This document shows positions 1 to 6,885 of a DNA stretch of 12,809 nt, piece after piece; position 1 is the stretch's first letter; the number at the start of each line of letters is the position of its first letter. Where the stretch lies: positions 19,180-31,988 of the forward strand of contig DDSQ01000179.1 of NCBI GenBank assembly GCA_002343845.1, read 5' to 3'. The notes under the pieces are model-generated. The model searched no databases. It was given only the letters and a program-made list of their open reading frames with translations, and was not told the origin of the DNA. The DNA is from Planctomycetes bacterium UBA2386. Its GTDB lineage: Bacteria; Planctomycetota; UBA1135; UBA2386. The translations under genes were made by a program, and so were the position numbers.

Positions 1-866
1 CGGTGCTGGTGCTCGGCGAGACCGGCGTCGGCAAGGAGCTCGTCGCCCGCGCGCTGCACGATCGCAGTGCGCGCCACCGCGGCCCGTTCGTGGCGGAGAA
101 CTGCTCGGCGCTGCCTTCGGAGCTGATGGAGCGCGAGTTGTTCGGCCACGTTCAGGGCGCCTTCACCGGCGCCGACCGCGACCGGCCGGGCCTGCTCGAA
201 CTCGCGAACGGCGGCACGCTGTTCCTCGACGAAGTCGGGGACATGCCGCCCGCCCTGCAGAGCAAATTGCTGCGCGCGCTGCAGGAACGCTCGATCCGTC
301 GCGTCGGCGGCAGCGAGACGATCGCGCTGGACCTGCGACTGCTCGCGGCGACGCACAAGGACCTGCGCGCGATGGTGCAGGCCGGCACGTTCCGCGAGGA
401 CCTGTTCTTCCGGCTCGCGGCCGTCGAACTGCTGGTGCCGCCGTTGCGCGATCGTGGCGACGACGTGGTGATGCTCGCCGAGAACTTCATGCGTCGGCAC
501 GCGGGCGCGCGTGGCATGGCCCTGCGGCTGTCGGGCCCCGCCAAGGCGGCGCTGCGCGGGCACCGCTGGCCGGGCAACGTTCGCGAACTCGAACACGTCG
601 TGGCGCGAGCGGCTCTGACTTGCGAGGGCGACGAGATCTTCGATCTCGGGCTGCCTGTCGATCCGGGGGACGCCGGCAGCGTCGGCAGTGCGGGCGGCGG
701 TGGCGAGGCGCTCGTCGTTCCGGTGCGCACGCTGAAGGAGGTCGAACGGCTCACGATCGTCGCGGCACTGCAGGCGTGTGGTGGCGACAAGGCGAAGACG
801 GCGCGTGCCCTCGGCATCTCGCGGACGGCTCTCTACGAGAAGCTCAAGCGGTTCGGATCGACGTGA
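1..866 (+). CDS. Sigma-54-dependent transcriptional activator, 3' part (5' end outside window)
   Basis: The reading frame is open from the first bases and ends at TGA 864-866, so the N-terminal sensor or receiver region lies outside the window. The visible 287 residues (numbered from base 3) hold most of an AAA+ activator core: Walker A GETGVGKE (5-12), the sigma-54 contact loop GAFTGA (52-57), Walker B GTLFLDE (71-77), arginine-finger region REDLFFRL (131-138) and sensor [10 protein letters not shown] (189-196). A Gly/Ser-rich linker (about 222-236) leads to a Fis-type helix-turn-helix (about 247-285, ending [12 protein letters not shown]). The family hydrolyses ATP to remodel closed sigma-54 RNA polymerase complexes at -24/-12 promoters. 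All catalytic motifs are intact, so it should be active. Its input signal cannot be told without the missing N-terminus, and its targets are unknown; a weak -24/-12-like sequence lies 72 bp downstream of the stop. Confidence 0.95.
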   Translation, partial: VLVLGETGVGKELVARALHDRSARHRGPFVAENCSALPSELMERELFGHVQGAFTGADRDRPGLLELANGGTLFLDEVGDMPPALQSKLLRALQERSIRRVGGSETIALDLRLLAATHKDLRAMVQAGTFREDLFFRLAAVELLVPPLRDRGDDVVMLAENFMRRHAGARGMALRLSGPAKAALRGHRWPGNVRELEHVVARAALTCEGDEIFDLGLPVDPGDAGSVGSAGGGGEALVVPVRTLKEVERLTIVAALQACGGDKAKTARALGISRTALYEKLKRFGST

Positions 867-1008
867 GCCGTCCGGGATCCGGGCGCTTCGGCGATCGCTT
901 GTTCGGAACCAGGACACTGGCAGTGAGGGAACCGGTCGGCGCATTCGTTGCCACGTTGCGCCCGGCCTCCGGCACCCCTTCCCCTTCGGTATGCTCCTAC
1001 CCCCTGCC
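867..1008 (+). other. Intergenic region between the activator and the propeller gene
   Basis: This 142-bp gap holds the putative -10 at 990-995 and a weak -24/-12-like match (GG at 938-939, GC at 950-951). I see no terminator with a T-run after the activator gene, and no small ORF with a convincing start. Confidence 0.5.
990..995 (+). promoter_or_regulatory. Putative -10 element (TATGCT) of the 1009 gene
   Basis: TATGCT ends 13 nt before the ATG at 1009, which puts the transcription start about 7 nt upstream of the start codon. There is no Shine-Dalgarno before the ATG and no convincing -35 at 16-18 bp. The hexamer itself contains an in-frame ATG (991), an attractive but probably false upstream start. 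The call rests on the same arrangement recurring before other genes in the window. Confidence 0.4.
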
Positions 1009-2673
1009 ATGCGTCACGCCCTGTCCCTGTTGTTGGTCGCGAGTTCGGCGATCGGCCAGACCATCACGCTCGCCGAGGGCACTGCCACGTCGCTGACGAT
1101 CGTCGCGATTCCCGAGGCGACGCCGAACGTGCCGGGCACCGCGGTCCTGCTGGACGCCGAACTGATGCCGATCGAGATCACCGGCCGCACGTTGGCGCAG
1201 CAACTCGATGCGACGCGTTCGCGTCGGATCACGCACAACGGCACGACGCGCGTGGAGCTGCCGGGTGGTGGGCGCCTGTTCCGGTATCGCCGAGGCGCGG
1301 GCCAGTTCTGGGGGTTCCTGCACATCGCTGGGCACGGCGCGCCGACCATCGTGGTCGAACGCGCAGGCTCCGGCCCGCTGATGCTCGATCCGTTCGCCGA
1401 CCGCATCGCGGTGGCTGCCGACGGCAGGCATGCGGCGTTCGCGCTGGCCGCCGGGGGGCTCGTCGTCGCGCGACTCGACGGCGGCACGTTCGCGAGCACC
1501 GGCGCGCCGTGGCGTCAGGTCGTGGCGCCCGGCGTCGACGTCGTGCCGACCTCGGTGATGGTCGGTGCAGCGAGCGTCTGGTTCCAGGCCGGTGCGGGCG
1601 CGCCGCAGCTGTATCGCTGTGCGGTCGCCGACGGCGCCCAGCCGGTGGACGTGACGCCGCCGAGCCAGCCGCTCGCTGAGCTGAAGGACCAGATGGTGAT
1701 CTCGCCCGACGGCGCGCATCTGGTGTTCCTCTACGGTCCCGACGACCAGCAGCGGTTGTGGCATTGCGGCGAGGTCGGCACGAGCAGCGTGCTGCCGCCG
1801 CCGCCGGGGAAGTACGAAGAGCCCGGCTACCTGCCGGAGGATCCGGGCGAACCGGCGATGCTGCTGAACAACGCGGGCACGCGGCTCTTCTTCGTCGAGT
1901 CGGCGGTGCGCGACGAGCTGTGGTTGCTCGACCTGACCGGGGCCATACCGGCGCTGGCGATGACTGCCGACGCGGTGTTCGAGCCGTACATCGGTGTGCA
2001 CATCCTGCCGCGGTTCCGCGGCGATCGGCTGCTGATCGCGATCGGCGATCCGGCGCAGATGGACTGGTTCCGCGCCGAACTGGCGCCGGCAGGCGGCGTG
2101 GTCGCCAACCTCACCGGCACCGGCTCGATGGTGCAGCCGTTCCCGTCGGGCACGATCGCGCCGGTGCAGGCCGTCGAAGCGAATGGGCAAGTGCTCGCCG
2201 TCGAAGGTCCGCCGGGGGCGCAGGTGTTGCGCCGGATCGACGCGATCGTCGGGACGCAGGCGGTCGTGCAGCAGGGGCTCGTCGGGACGCCCGAGGTCGG
2301 CGGCACGCTCGGCCCCATCCCCGACCTGCTGGTGCGCACCACCGCTGGCGAGAGTGTCTGGTTTGCGGCGACCGGTTCGTTGTTCGCGAGCGTGCCGCCC
2401 GGGATCACGCTGACGCCGCCGGCGCGCGGACGCATGTTCTCGGCAACGTGGGTTGCCCTGCCGAGCCAGTGGGGAGTCGCGGCGTTCTGGCTGCCGGACG
2501 GCACGCTGGCCACCGGTCCGCTCGAGTTCGACCTGCGGCAACTCTGCCTGACGCCGCAAAACGGCGTCGTCGTGATCGGCAATCCGCTGCGCTACCTCGC
2601 CCCCGGCGTCTACACGGTGCTGAATCGACCGCCCGTGCCAATGCGGCTGTGCTTGTCGGGCGCTGGCGCGTGA
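1009..2673 (+). CDS. Secreted hypothetical protein, TolB/PD40-like beta-propeller
   Basis: This is a 554-residue protein with a clear Sec signal peptide: MRH, a hydrophobic stretch at 4-12, then SSAIG before Q17. The body is beta-rich and contains at least three stretches resembling PD40/TolB-type propeller strands: around 131-150 (AVAADGRHAAFA), around 229-246 (MVISPDGAHLVFLYG) and around 284-300 (LLNNAGTRLFFVES). That suggests a propeller in the periplasm or on the surface. I see no catalytic motif and no membrane anchor. The start at 1009 is preferred over the in-frame ATG at 991 because 991 lies inside the predicted -10 hexamer. The gene lies 142 bp after the activator gene and ends 16 bp before mqnD, whose promoter probably overlaps this gene's last codons. 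Function unknown; the propeller assignment is inferred from short motifs only. Confidence 0.8.
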   Translation: MRHALSLLLVASSAIGQTITLAEGTATSLTIVAIPEATPNVPGTAVLLDAELMPIEITGRTLAQQLDATRSRRITHNGTTRVELPGGGRLFRYRRGAGQFWGFLHIAGHGAPTIVVERAGSGPLMLDPFADRIAVAADGRHAAFALAAGGLVVARLDGGTFASTGAPWRQVVAPGVDVVPTSVMVGAASVWFQAGAGAPQLYRCAVADGAQPVDVTPPSQPLAELKDQMVISPDGAHLVFLYGPDDQQRLWHCGEVGTSSVLPPPPGKYEEPGYLPEDPGEPAMLLNNAGTRLFFVESAVRDELWLLDLTGAIPALAMTADAVFEPYIGVHILPRFRGDRLLIAIGDPAQMDWFRAELAPAGGVVANLTGTGSMVQPFPSGTIAPVQAVEANGQVLAVEGPPGAQVLRRIDAIVGTQAVVQQGLVGTPEVGGTLGPIPDLLVRTTAGESVWFAATGSLFASVPPGITLTPPARGRMFSATWVALPSQWGVAAFWLPDGTLATGPLEFDLRQLCLTPQNGVVVIGNPLRYLAPGVYTVLNRPPVPMRLCLSGAGA

Positions 2674-2682
2674 GACTACGTT
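2653..2682 (+). promoter_or_regulatory. Putative promoter of mqnD (TTGTCG-18-TACGTT)
   Basis: TTGTCG (2653-2658) and TACGTT (2677-2682) are separated by 18 bp. The -10 ends 7 nt before the GTG at 2690, so the predicted transcript begins at or one base before the start codon. The -35 lies inside the last codons of the preceding gene. There is no Shine-Dalgarno. Confidence 0.4.
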
Positions 2683-2689
2683 GCGCGCG

Positions 2690-3550
2690 GTGAACGGTCC
2701 GCGCCGGCTGCGATTCGGCTTCTCGCCGTGCCCGAACGACACGTTCGCGTTCTGGGCCGCCGTGCACGGCGTGGTGCCGTCGCCGGTCGTGCTGGTGCCC
2801 GAACTCGCCGACATCGAGGCGCTGAACGAACGGGCACTCGCCGGCGGCGATGCGCCCGAGGTCACCAAGCTGAGTCTGCCCGCCCTGGCGCGACTCGCCG
2901 ATCGGTACGCGGTGCTGCCGGCGGGCGCGGCGTTGGGCTTTCGTTGCGGGCCGCTGGTCGTGTGCCGCGCCGACTCGCCGCTGCGTTCGCTGGCCGACCT
3001 CGCCACCGCCCGCGTCGCCATTCCCGGCGTGAACACGACCGCCAACCTGCTGCTGCGCAGCCTGTCACCCGTACCGCCGCGCGAGGTCGTGCCGATGCGC
3101 TTCGAGCAGGTGATGCCCGCCGTCGCGCGCGGCGACCTCGACGCCGGGTTGGTCATCCACGAGGGCCGCTTCACCTTCGCCGCGCACGGCCTGCGTGCGC
3201 TCGCCGACCTCGGCGAGCTCTGGGAACGGGCGACCGGCGGCCCGTTGCCGCTCGGCGTGATCGCGGCGCGTCGTGATCTGCCGGCGGCGACGTTCCGTGA
3301 CGTCGGCGCGCTGCTGCGGGCTTCGGTCGAACTCGCGCGAGCGGCGCCCGAACGGCCGCGCGCCTGGGTGCGCGCGCACGCGCAGGAACTCGCCGACGAC
3401 GTCTGCGATCGGCACATTGCGCTCTACGTCAACGACTTCACGGTCGACCTCGGCGACGTCGGGCGCCGGGCGATCTTCGACTTGCTCGCGCGTGGTCGCG
3501 CGACCGGGCTGCTGGCCGATGGGCCGTCGCCGTTCCGGGAGGACGCGTGA
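2690..3550 (+). CDS. mqnD: 1,4-dihydroxy-6-naphthoate synthase MqnD (futalosine menaquinone pathway)
   Basis: MqnD converts cyclic dehypoxanthine futalosine to 1,4-dihydroxy-6-naphthoate in the futalosine route to menaquinone, in the cytoplasm. The 286-residue product has the family's usual length and its hallmark segments: FGFSPCPNDTF near the N-terminus, the EVTKLS stretch (about 57-62), CGPLVVCR, the TTANLLLRSLSP segment, the MRFEQVMPAVARGDLDAGLV block, IHEGRFTF (His157 is the histidine proposed as catalytic base in the family) and HIALYVNDF near the end. These form a two-lobed periplasmic-binding-protein-like fold without a signal peptide. I place the start at GTG 2690; an in-frame TTG at 2681 overlaps the putative -10. 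The stop overlaps the start of the hydrolase gene in GTGA, so the two are co-translated. No other menaquinone gene is in the window. Confidence 0.93.
   Translation: MNGPRRLRFGFSPCPNDTFAFWAAVHGVVPSPVVLVPELADIEALNERALAGGDAPEVTKLSLPALARLADRYAVLPAGAALGFRCGPLVVCRADSPLRSLADLATARVAIPGVNTTANLLLRSLSPVPPREVVPMRFEQVMPAVARGDLDAGLVIHEGRFTFAAHGLRALADLGELWERATGGPLPLGVIAARRDLPAATFRDVGALLRASVELARAAPERPRAWVRAHAQELADDVCDRHIALYVNDFTVDLGDVGRRAIFDLLARGRATGLLADGPSPFREDA
3537..3543 (+). promoter_or_regulatory. Shine-Dalgarno GGGAGGA for the hydrolase gene
   Basis: GGGAGGA sits inside the end of mqnD, 3 nt before the GTG at 3547. It is the clearest ribosome binding site in the window and fixes the hydrolase start. 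It contrasts with the promoter-proximal genes, which have none. Confidence 0.75.
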
Positions 3551-4668
3551 TCTTCCCGCTGGTCGCAGCGCTGGCGTTCACGCTGGCGACGCTGCTGCCG
3601 TGCACGCTGCTCGGCGTCGTGCTCGGGTGGTTCGGGCGGCGGCCGGCGCGCTTCTTCGGCCGCGTGCTGTGGGCGCACGCGGCGTTGTTGCCGGTGCACT
3701 GCTTCGCGACGTTCCCGGTGGCGCTCGGGCTGCTGGGCTCGCGCGGGCTGGGCACGCGCCCGCACGAATGGGCCTACGCCGGGCCGCGGCTGGGGGTGGA
3801 CGGTGCGGTGCTCGTGCAGACCTGGGAGTCGCTCGCGGCCGAGACCAAGGCGGGTCGCCCCGCGGTCGCTCCCGACGTGGCGGCGGCCGCCGCGGCGCGC
3901 GTGCGTTCGATCGCGAGTCGTGACGGCGTGACGCTGCGCGCGTTCCGGCTCGAGGCAAAGGCCGAACCGCCGGTCGCCGTCGCCGTGCTCGTGCACGGCC
4001 TGTTCCGTTCGGCGATGGAACTCGAACCGGTCGCCGCGATGCTGCGCGCGCAGGGCTGCGAGTGCTGGCTGGTCGAGCTGCGCAACTTCGGCGGCAGCAC
4101 GCGCGCGCCGTTCGGTGCCGGCCTGCGCGAGAGCGACGACGTGGTGGCGGCCGTGCAGCACGTGCGCGCGCAGCCCGGTCGTGCGAACGCCGACATCGTC
4201 GTGTACGGCGTCAGCTTCGGCACCGTCGCCGTCAGCATGGCGTTGCCGCGCCTCGAGGGCATCAAGGGCGTCGTGCTCGACGCGCCGATCGACGACATGC
4301 TCGCCGGCGCGCACCGGCTGCTCGGCTTCGCCCGCGACAAGCGTTCCTGGTTTCGCGTCGTCGAACCCTGGGCGTCGCTGGTGCTGCGCGCGTTCGAAGC
4401 CTGGTCCGACGTCGAGCTCGCGCGCATCGTGCCGTCCGACGTCCTGGCGACGCTGCCGTTCGACCTGCCGGTCCTCGTGGTCGGTGCGGGCATCGACGAC
4501 CGCGTGCCGGCCGAGACCGTCGAACGCCTGTTCGCGCGGCTGCCGATGCACGAGAGCAAGAAGCAGCTCTGGATCGCGCCGGGCACGACGCATGGCCGCG
4601 TGTTCGTCGAGCGGCCGGAGGAGTACGCCGAACGGCTGCGTTGGCTGCTCGGCAACCTCCGGCGCTGA
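3547..4668 (+). CDS. Alpha/beta hydrolase, membrane-anchored, coupled to mqnD
   Basis: The 373-residue protein has one or two N-terminal hydrophobic segments (about 3-29 and 41-63), with no obvious cleavage site and with RR at 31-32, so it is probably membrane-anchored. An alpha/beta hydrolase domain follows from about 125 to 370. Visible parts are the oxyanion-hole HG motif (150-151, in VLVHGLFRS), the nucleophile elbow GVSFG (Ser223), the acidic residue in GAGIDDRVP (Asp317 or Asp318) and the histidine in GTTHGRVF (His349). The triad appears complete, so an active serine hydrolase (esterase, lipase or thioesterase type) is expected. The substrate is unknown. The GTG start overlaps the mqnD stop by two bases (GTGA) and has a good Shine-Dalgarno, so it is translated from the mqnD mRNA. 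It ends 24 bp from the convergent CotH gene, with no recognisable terminator between them. Confidence 0.88.
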   Translation: MIFPLVAALAFTLATLLPCTLLGVVLGWFGRRPARFFGRVLWAHAALLPVHCFATFPVALGLLGSRGLGTRPHEWAYAGPRLGVDGAVLVQTWESLAAETKAGRPAVAPDVAAAAAARVRSIASRDGVTLRAFRLEAKAEPPVAVAVLVHGLFRSAMELEPVAAMLRAQGCECWLVELRNFGGSTRAPFGAGLRESDDVVAAVQHVRAQPGRANADIVVYGVSFGTVAVSMALPRLEGIKGVVLDAPIDDMLAGAHRLLGFARDKRSWFRVVEPWASLVLRAFEAWSDVELARIVPSDVLATLPFDLPVLVVGAGIDDRVPAETVERLFARLPMHESKKQLWIAPGTTHGRVFVERPEEYAERLRWLLGNLRR

Positions 4669-4692
4669 CGGGGACGAGTTCTTCGGCGGTGC

Positions 4693-6813
4693 TCAGTTCC
4701 GCTTGCCGGACTTGGGCGCGATCCAGACGAAGGGCCGGGCCCCGTTGCCAGGCGGCTGGCAATCGACGTTGCCCGACCCGACGGCGACTGCCTCGAGCCA
4801 GTAGCGGACGGTGGTGCCGGCCTCGACGGCGGGCAGGCTGGCGCCGAACACGCCATCGCCGGCGCGGCCGTCGGCATGCTGGCCGTCGTCGGCCATCTCC
4901 ATCGTCGTGTAGGCGCCGAACGTTCCCTGGTCGTGGTGCAGGCGAACGGTAGCAGCGGGTGCGCCGGTCACCTTGGCGGTCAGGTGGAGCACGTGCTGCC
5001 CGTCGTTCTGCGGCCGTGCCGTCGTCTCGGGCGGCGCCAGGTCGGGCCACGCGCCCTGCATCGAGGCGTCGTCGAGGATCGCCTTCCTGCGTGCGGCGAC
5101 GACCGCCATCAGCGAACGCGCGGCGGGCTTGCCGGCGTCATCGGTCGCGAACGCGGCGCGGAAGGCGTCGAGGCCGTAGAGCGAGTGGGCATCGACTTCG
5201 ACAAGCGGCTCGAGCAGCCGGCGCCAGGCCGTGAGCTGCGCGCCGAGCACGTCGTCGCTCATGCCGACCGTCGCGATCTCGCGCAGGTTGGCGAGGTAGC
5301 GCTTCTGCCACGTCGGCACCGACAACAGCTTGTGCAGCAGCGGTCGATCGGCGCGCGACGCGCCCTGCAGCGGCGTCGTCGCCGTGCCGCCGCCGCCGGG
5401 GCCGCGCCGACCGCCGGGGCCAGCGCCAGGGCCCGTGGGCGGCGGGCCGCCGGGACCGGCACCCGGAGCCTCGCCGCCGGGCGGCGCATCGGGGGGGCGC
5501 CGTTCGCCGGGCGGACCGCCAGCGCCGGGACCACCGGGACCACCGGGACCACCAGGTCCACCAGGACCACCAGGACCACCGGGACCACCAGGACCGCCAG
5601 GGCCACGACCACGCGCGCCGAGCAGGATCTCGTTGTTGTCGCGCGGGATCGGATGGAAGCGGCCCTTCGGATCGCGGTAGAGCACGTAGTCGCTGGCGCG
5701 CGAGAAGTAGCCGTCGTCGTCACCGACCGCGTTGTCCATCGCCAAGAACCACAACGCCGCGTCGACGTCGAGGTGCTGCGGCAGGATCGCTTCGAGCCGG
5801 TCCGCCGGCGCCATCTCGAGCGCGGCGCAGACATCGACGAGCCCGCGCCAGGCCTGCTCGCTCTCGCCGGACTTGAGCTCGTAGTTGCGCCGATACGCCT
5901 GCGGGTCTTCGCCGAGGTAGCGCAGTCCGCCGCCGCCGCTGAAGTCTGGCGGCACCTTGAAGCGATCGCCCTTCTTGCTGCCGAAGTGGTCTTCGAGGAA
6001 GTCCTTGTCGAACTGCTGCACGGCCGCGTAGACGCCGTAGTCCTCGCCGTTGATCACGACGCGCGCCAGCGCCACGCGCGGCGCCGGGAAGTAACGGTTG
6101 GCGAGCCAGCCGTGCACCATCTCGCGCAACGACGAGGCGTCGGTGTTGCAGTTCAGCAGGTCGAGGTTGCGCACGCCGAGCACGCTCTGCTCGGCGTCGG
6201 CGAAGTCGAACTGCAGGTCGATCGACTTCTTCTTACCCGGCGCCATGGCGAACGACGTGTTGCCGCGGAACTGCACGCCGACGTCCGCGAACGTCTTGCC
6301 GTCGACGGCCAGCTTCGCCGGCAGCGCGACGTCGGTGCGGTAGAAGTCCGTCAGCTCGGCGAACCAGTCGTCCCCCGGCAGCTCGAGGAACCAGGTGCGC
6401 ACGATGCCCGGGTCGAACAACGGCTTGCCCTCGTGGCTCGGCACCGAGCCCGGCGACACCTTGCCGCCCACCTTCGGCTGGCCGCTATCGCGCGGCGCGT
6501 CGCCGCCAGGTGGGCCACCGAAGCCACCGGGGCCGCCAGGGGGGCCACCGGGACCACCGCCGCGCCGGCCGCGCTGCGGTCGATTCTCCTTCACCCATGC
6601 GCGCGCCGCCGTGCGTTCTTCGGCGTCGAGGCGACCGTTCTTGTCGGCGTCGAACCGTTCCTTCACCTGCAGCGACTGGCCCATGCCGCCCGGACCGCCC
6701 GGACCGCCGGGCCCACCGGGGAAGCCACCACCCGGCGGGCCGCCCGGTGGATCCTGGGCGTGCAGGGCCGCGATCGAGACGAGCAGGAACGACGACAGGG
6801 CGCGGGCAGCCAT
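4693..6813 (-). CDS. Secreted CotH-kinase-family protein with EF-hand and collagen-like Gly-Pro regions
   Basis: This 706-residue protein has a signal peptide (1-19, ALHA before Q20) and a Gly/Pro-rich stretch (21-44). A single canonical EF-hand loop follows (55-66, DADKNGRLDAEE, with Asp/Asp/Asn/Asp/Glu at the calcium positions), then a second Gly/Pro stretch (86-104). A CotH-type atypical protein-kinase domain runs from about 135 to 580. Recognisable parts are TWFLELPGDDW, VQFRGNTSF, the lysine-rich GKKKSIDLQF (candidate ATP lysine), LDLLNCNTDASSLRE, INGEDYGVY and PIPRDNNEILLG (388-399), the likely metal-binding loop. Right after that loop comes an 80-residue low-complexity insertion with eight Pro-Gly-Gly units; the domain resumes at RPLLHKLL. 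The C-terminal 100 residues look like a beta-sandwich (DDGQHADGRAGDGVFGA). CotH of Bacillus phosphorylates spore-coat proteins; the substrate here is unknown. The gene lies 72 bp downstream of the DUF5329 gene on the same strand but has its own putative promoter. Confidence 0.9.
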   Translation of the reverse strand: MAARALSSFLLVSIAALHAQDPPGGPPGGGFPGGPGGPGGPGGMGQSLQVKERFDADKNGRLDAEERTAARAWVKENRPQRGRRGGGPGGPPGGPGGFGGPPGGDAPRDSGQPKVGGKVSPGSVPSHEGKPLFDPGIVRTWFLELPGDDWFAELTDFYRTDVALPAKLAVDGKTFADVGVQFRGNTSFAMAPGKKKSIDLQFDFADAEQSVLGVRNLDLLNCNTDASSLREMVHGWLANRYFPAPRVALARVVINGEDYGVYAAVQQFDKDFLEDHFGSKKGDRFKVPPDFSGGGGLRYLGEDPQAYRRNYELKSGESEQAWRGLVDVCAALEMAPADRLEAILPQHLDVDAALWFLAMDNAVGDDDGYFSRASDYVLYRDPKGRFHPIPRDNNEILLGARGRGPGGPGGPGGPGGPGGPGGPGGPGGPGAGGPPGERRPPDAPPGGEAPGAGPGGPPPTGPGAGPGGRRGPGGGGTATTPLQGASRADRPLLHKLLSVPTWQKRYLANLREIATVGMSDDVLGAQLTAWRRLLEPLVEVDAHSLYGLDAFRAAFATDDAGKPAARSLMAVVAARRKAILDDASMQGAWPDLAPPETTARPQNDGQHVLHLTAKVTGAPAATVRLHHDQGTFGAYTTMEMADDGQHADGRAGDGVFGASLPAVEAGTTVRYWLEAVAVGSGNVDCQPPGNGARPFVWIAPKSGKRN
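5531..5602 (-). repeat. Eight 9-bp tandem units coding Gly-Gly-Pro inside the CotH kinase gene
   Basis: Eight contiguous 9-bp units of the form CCACCGGGA or CCACCAGGA (plus-strand reading) vary mainly at synonymous positions. On the minus strand they encode (Pro-Gly-Gly)8 at residues 405-428. More degenerate Gly/Pro sequence continues on the 3' side of the gene to about 5390. Slippage-prone; copy number may vary between strains. Confidence 0.95.
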
Positions 6814-6822
6814 GAAGGGCGC

Positions 6823-6851
6823 GTGTTACGCAACCCTGCCGCCGGGTCCAA
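6823..6851 (-). promoter_or_regulatory. Putative promoter of the CotH gene (TTGGAC-17-TAACAC)
   Basis: On the minus strand TTGGAC (6851-6846) and TAACAC (6828-6823) are spaced by exactly 17 bp in the 72-bp gap after the DUF5329 gene. The -10 ends 9 nt before the ATG at 6813, implying a leader of about 3 nt. There is no Shine-Dalgarno. The last base of the -10 is C rather than T, so the match is moderate. Confidence 0.38.
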
Positions 6852-6885
6852 CACCGCGTCGCCGAAAGACGGTCTTGCGACGCCG

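Noticed and set aside
778..1008. Upstream extension of the secreted propeller gene (in-frame ATG at 778 or 991)
   Set aside because: The extension would overlap the activator gene and hide the signal peptide inside the protein; 991 lies within the putative -10.
997..3417. Open frame of 806 codons on the minus strand opposite the propeller gene and mqnD
   Set aside because: It is Arg/His-rich with no recognisable motif and is fully antisense to mqnD, whose family assignment is firm.
4669..4692. Terminator between the convergent hydrolase and CotH genes
   Set aside because: The gap is only 24 bp with no stem-loop and no T-run; termination there cannot be supported from the sequence.
5521..5612. 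Possible CRISPR or minisatellite array
   Set aside because: The 9-bp units have no spacers and stay in frame as Pro-Gly-Gly within a well-supported coding gene.
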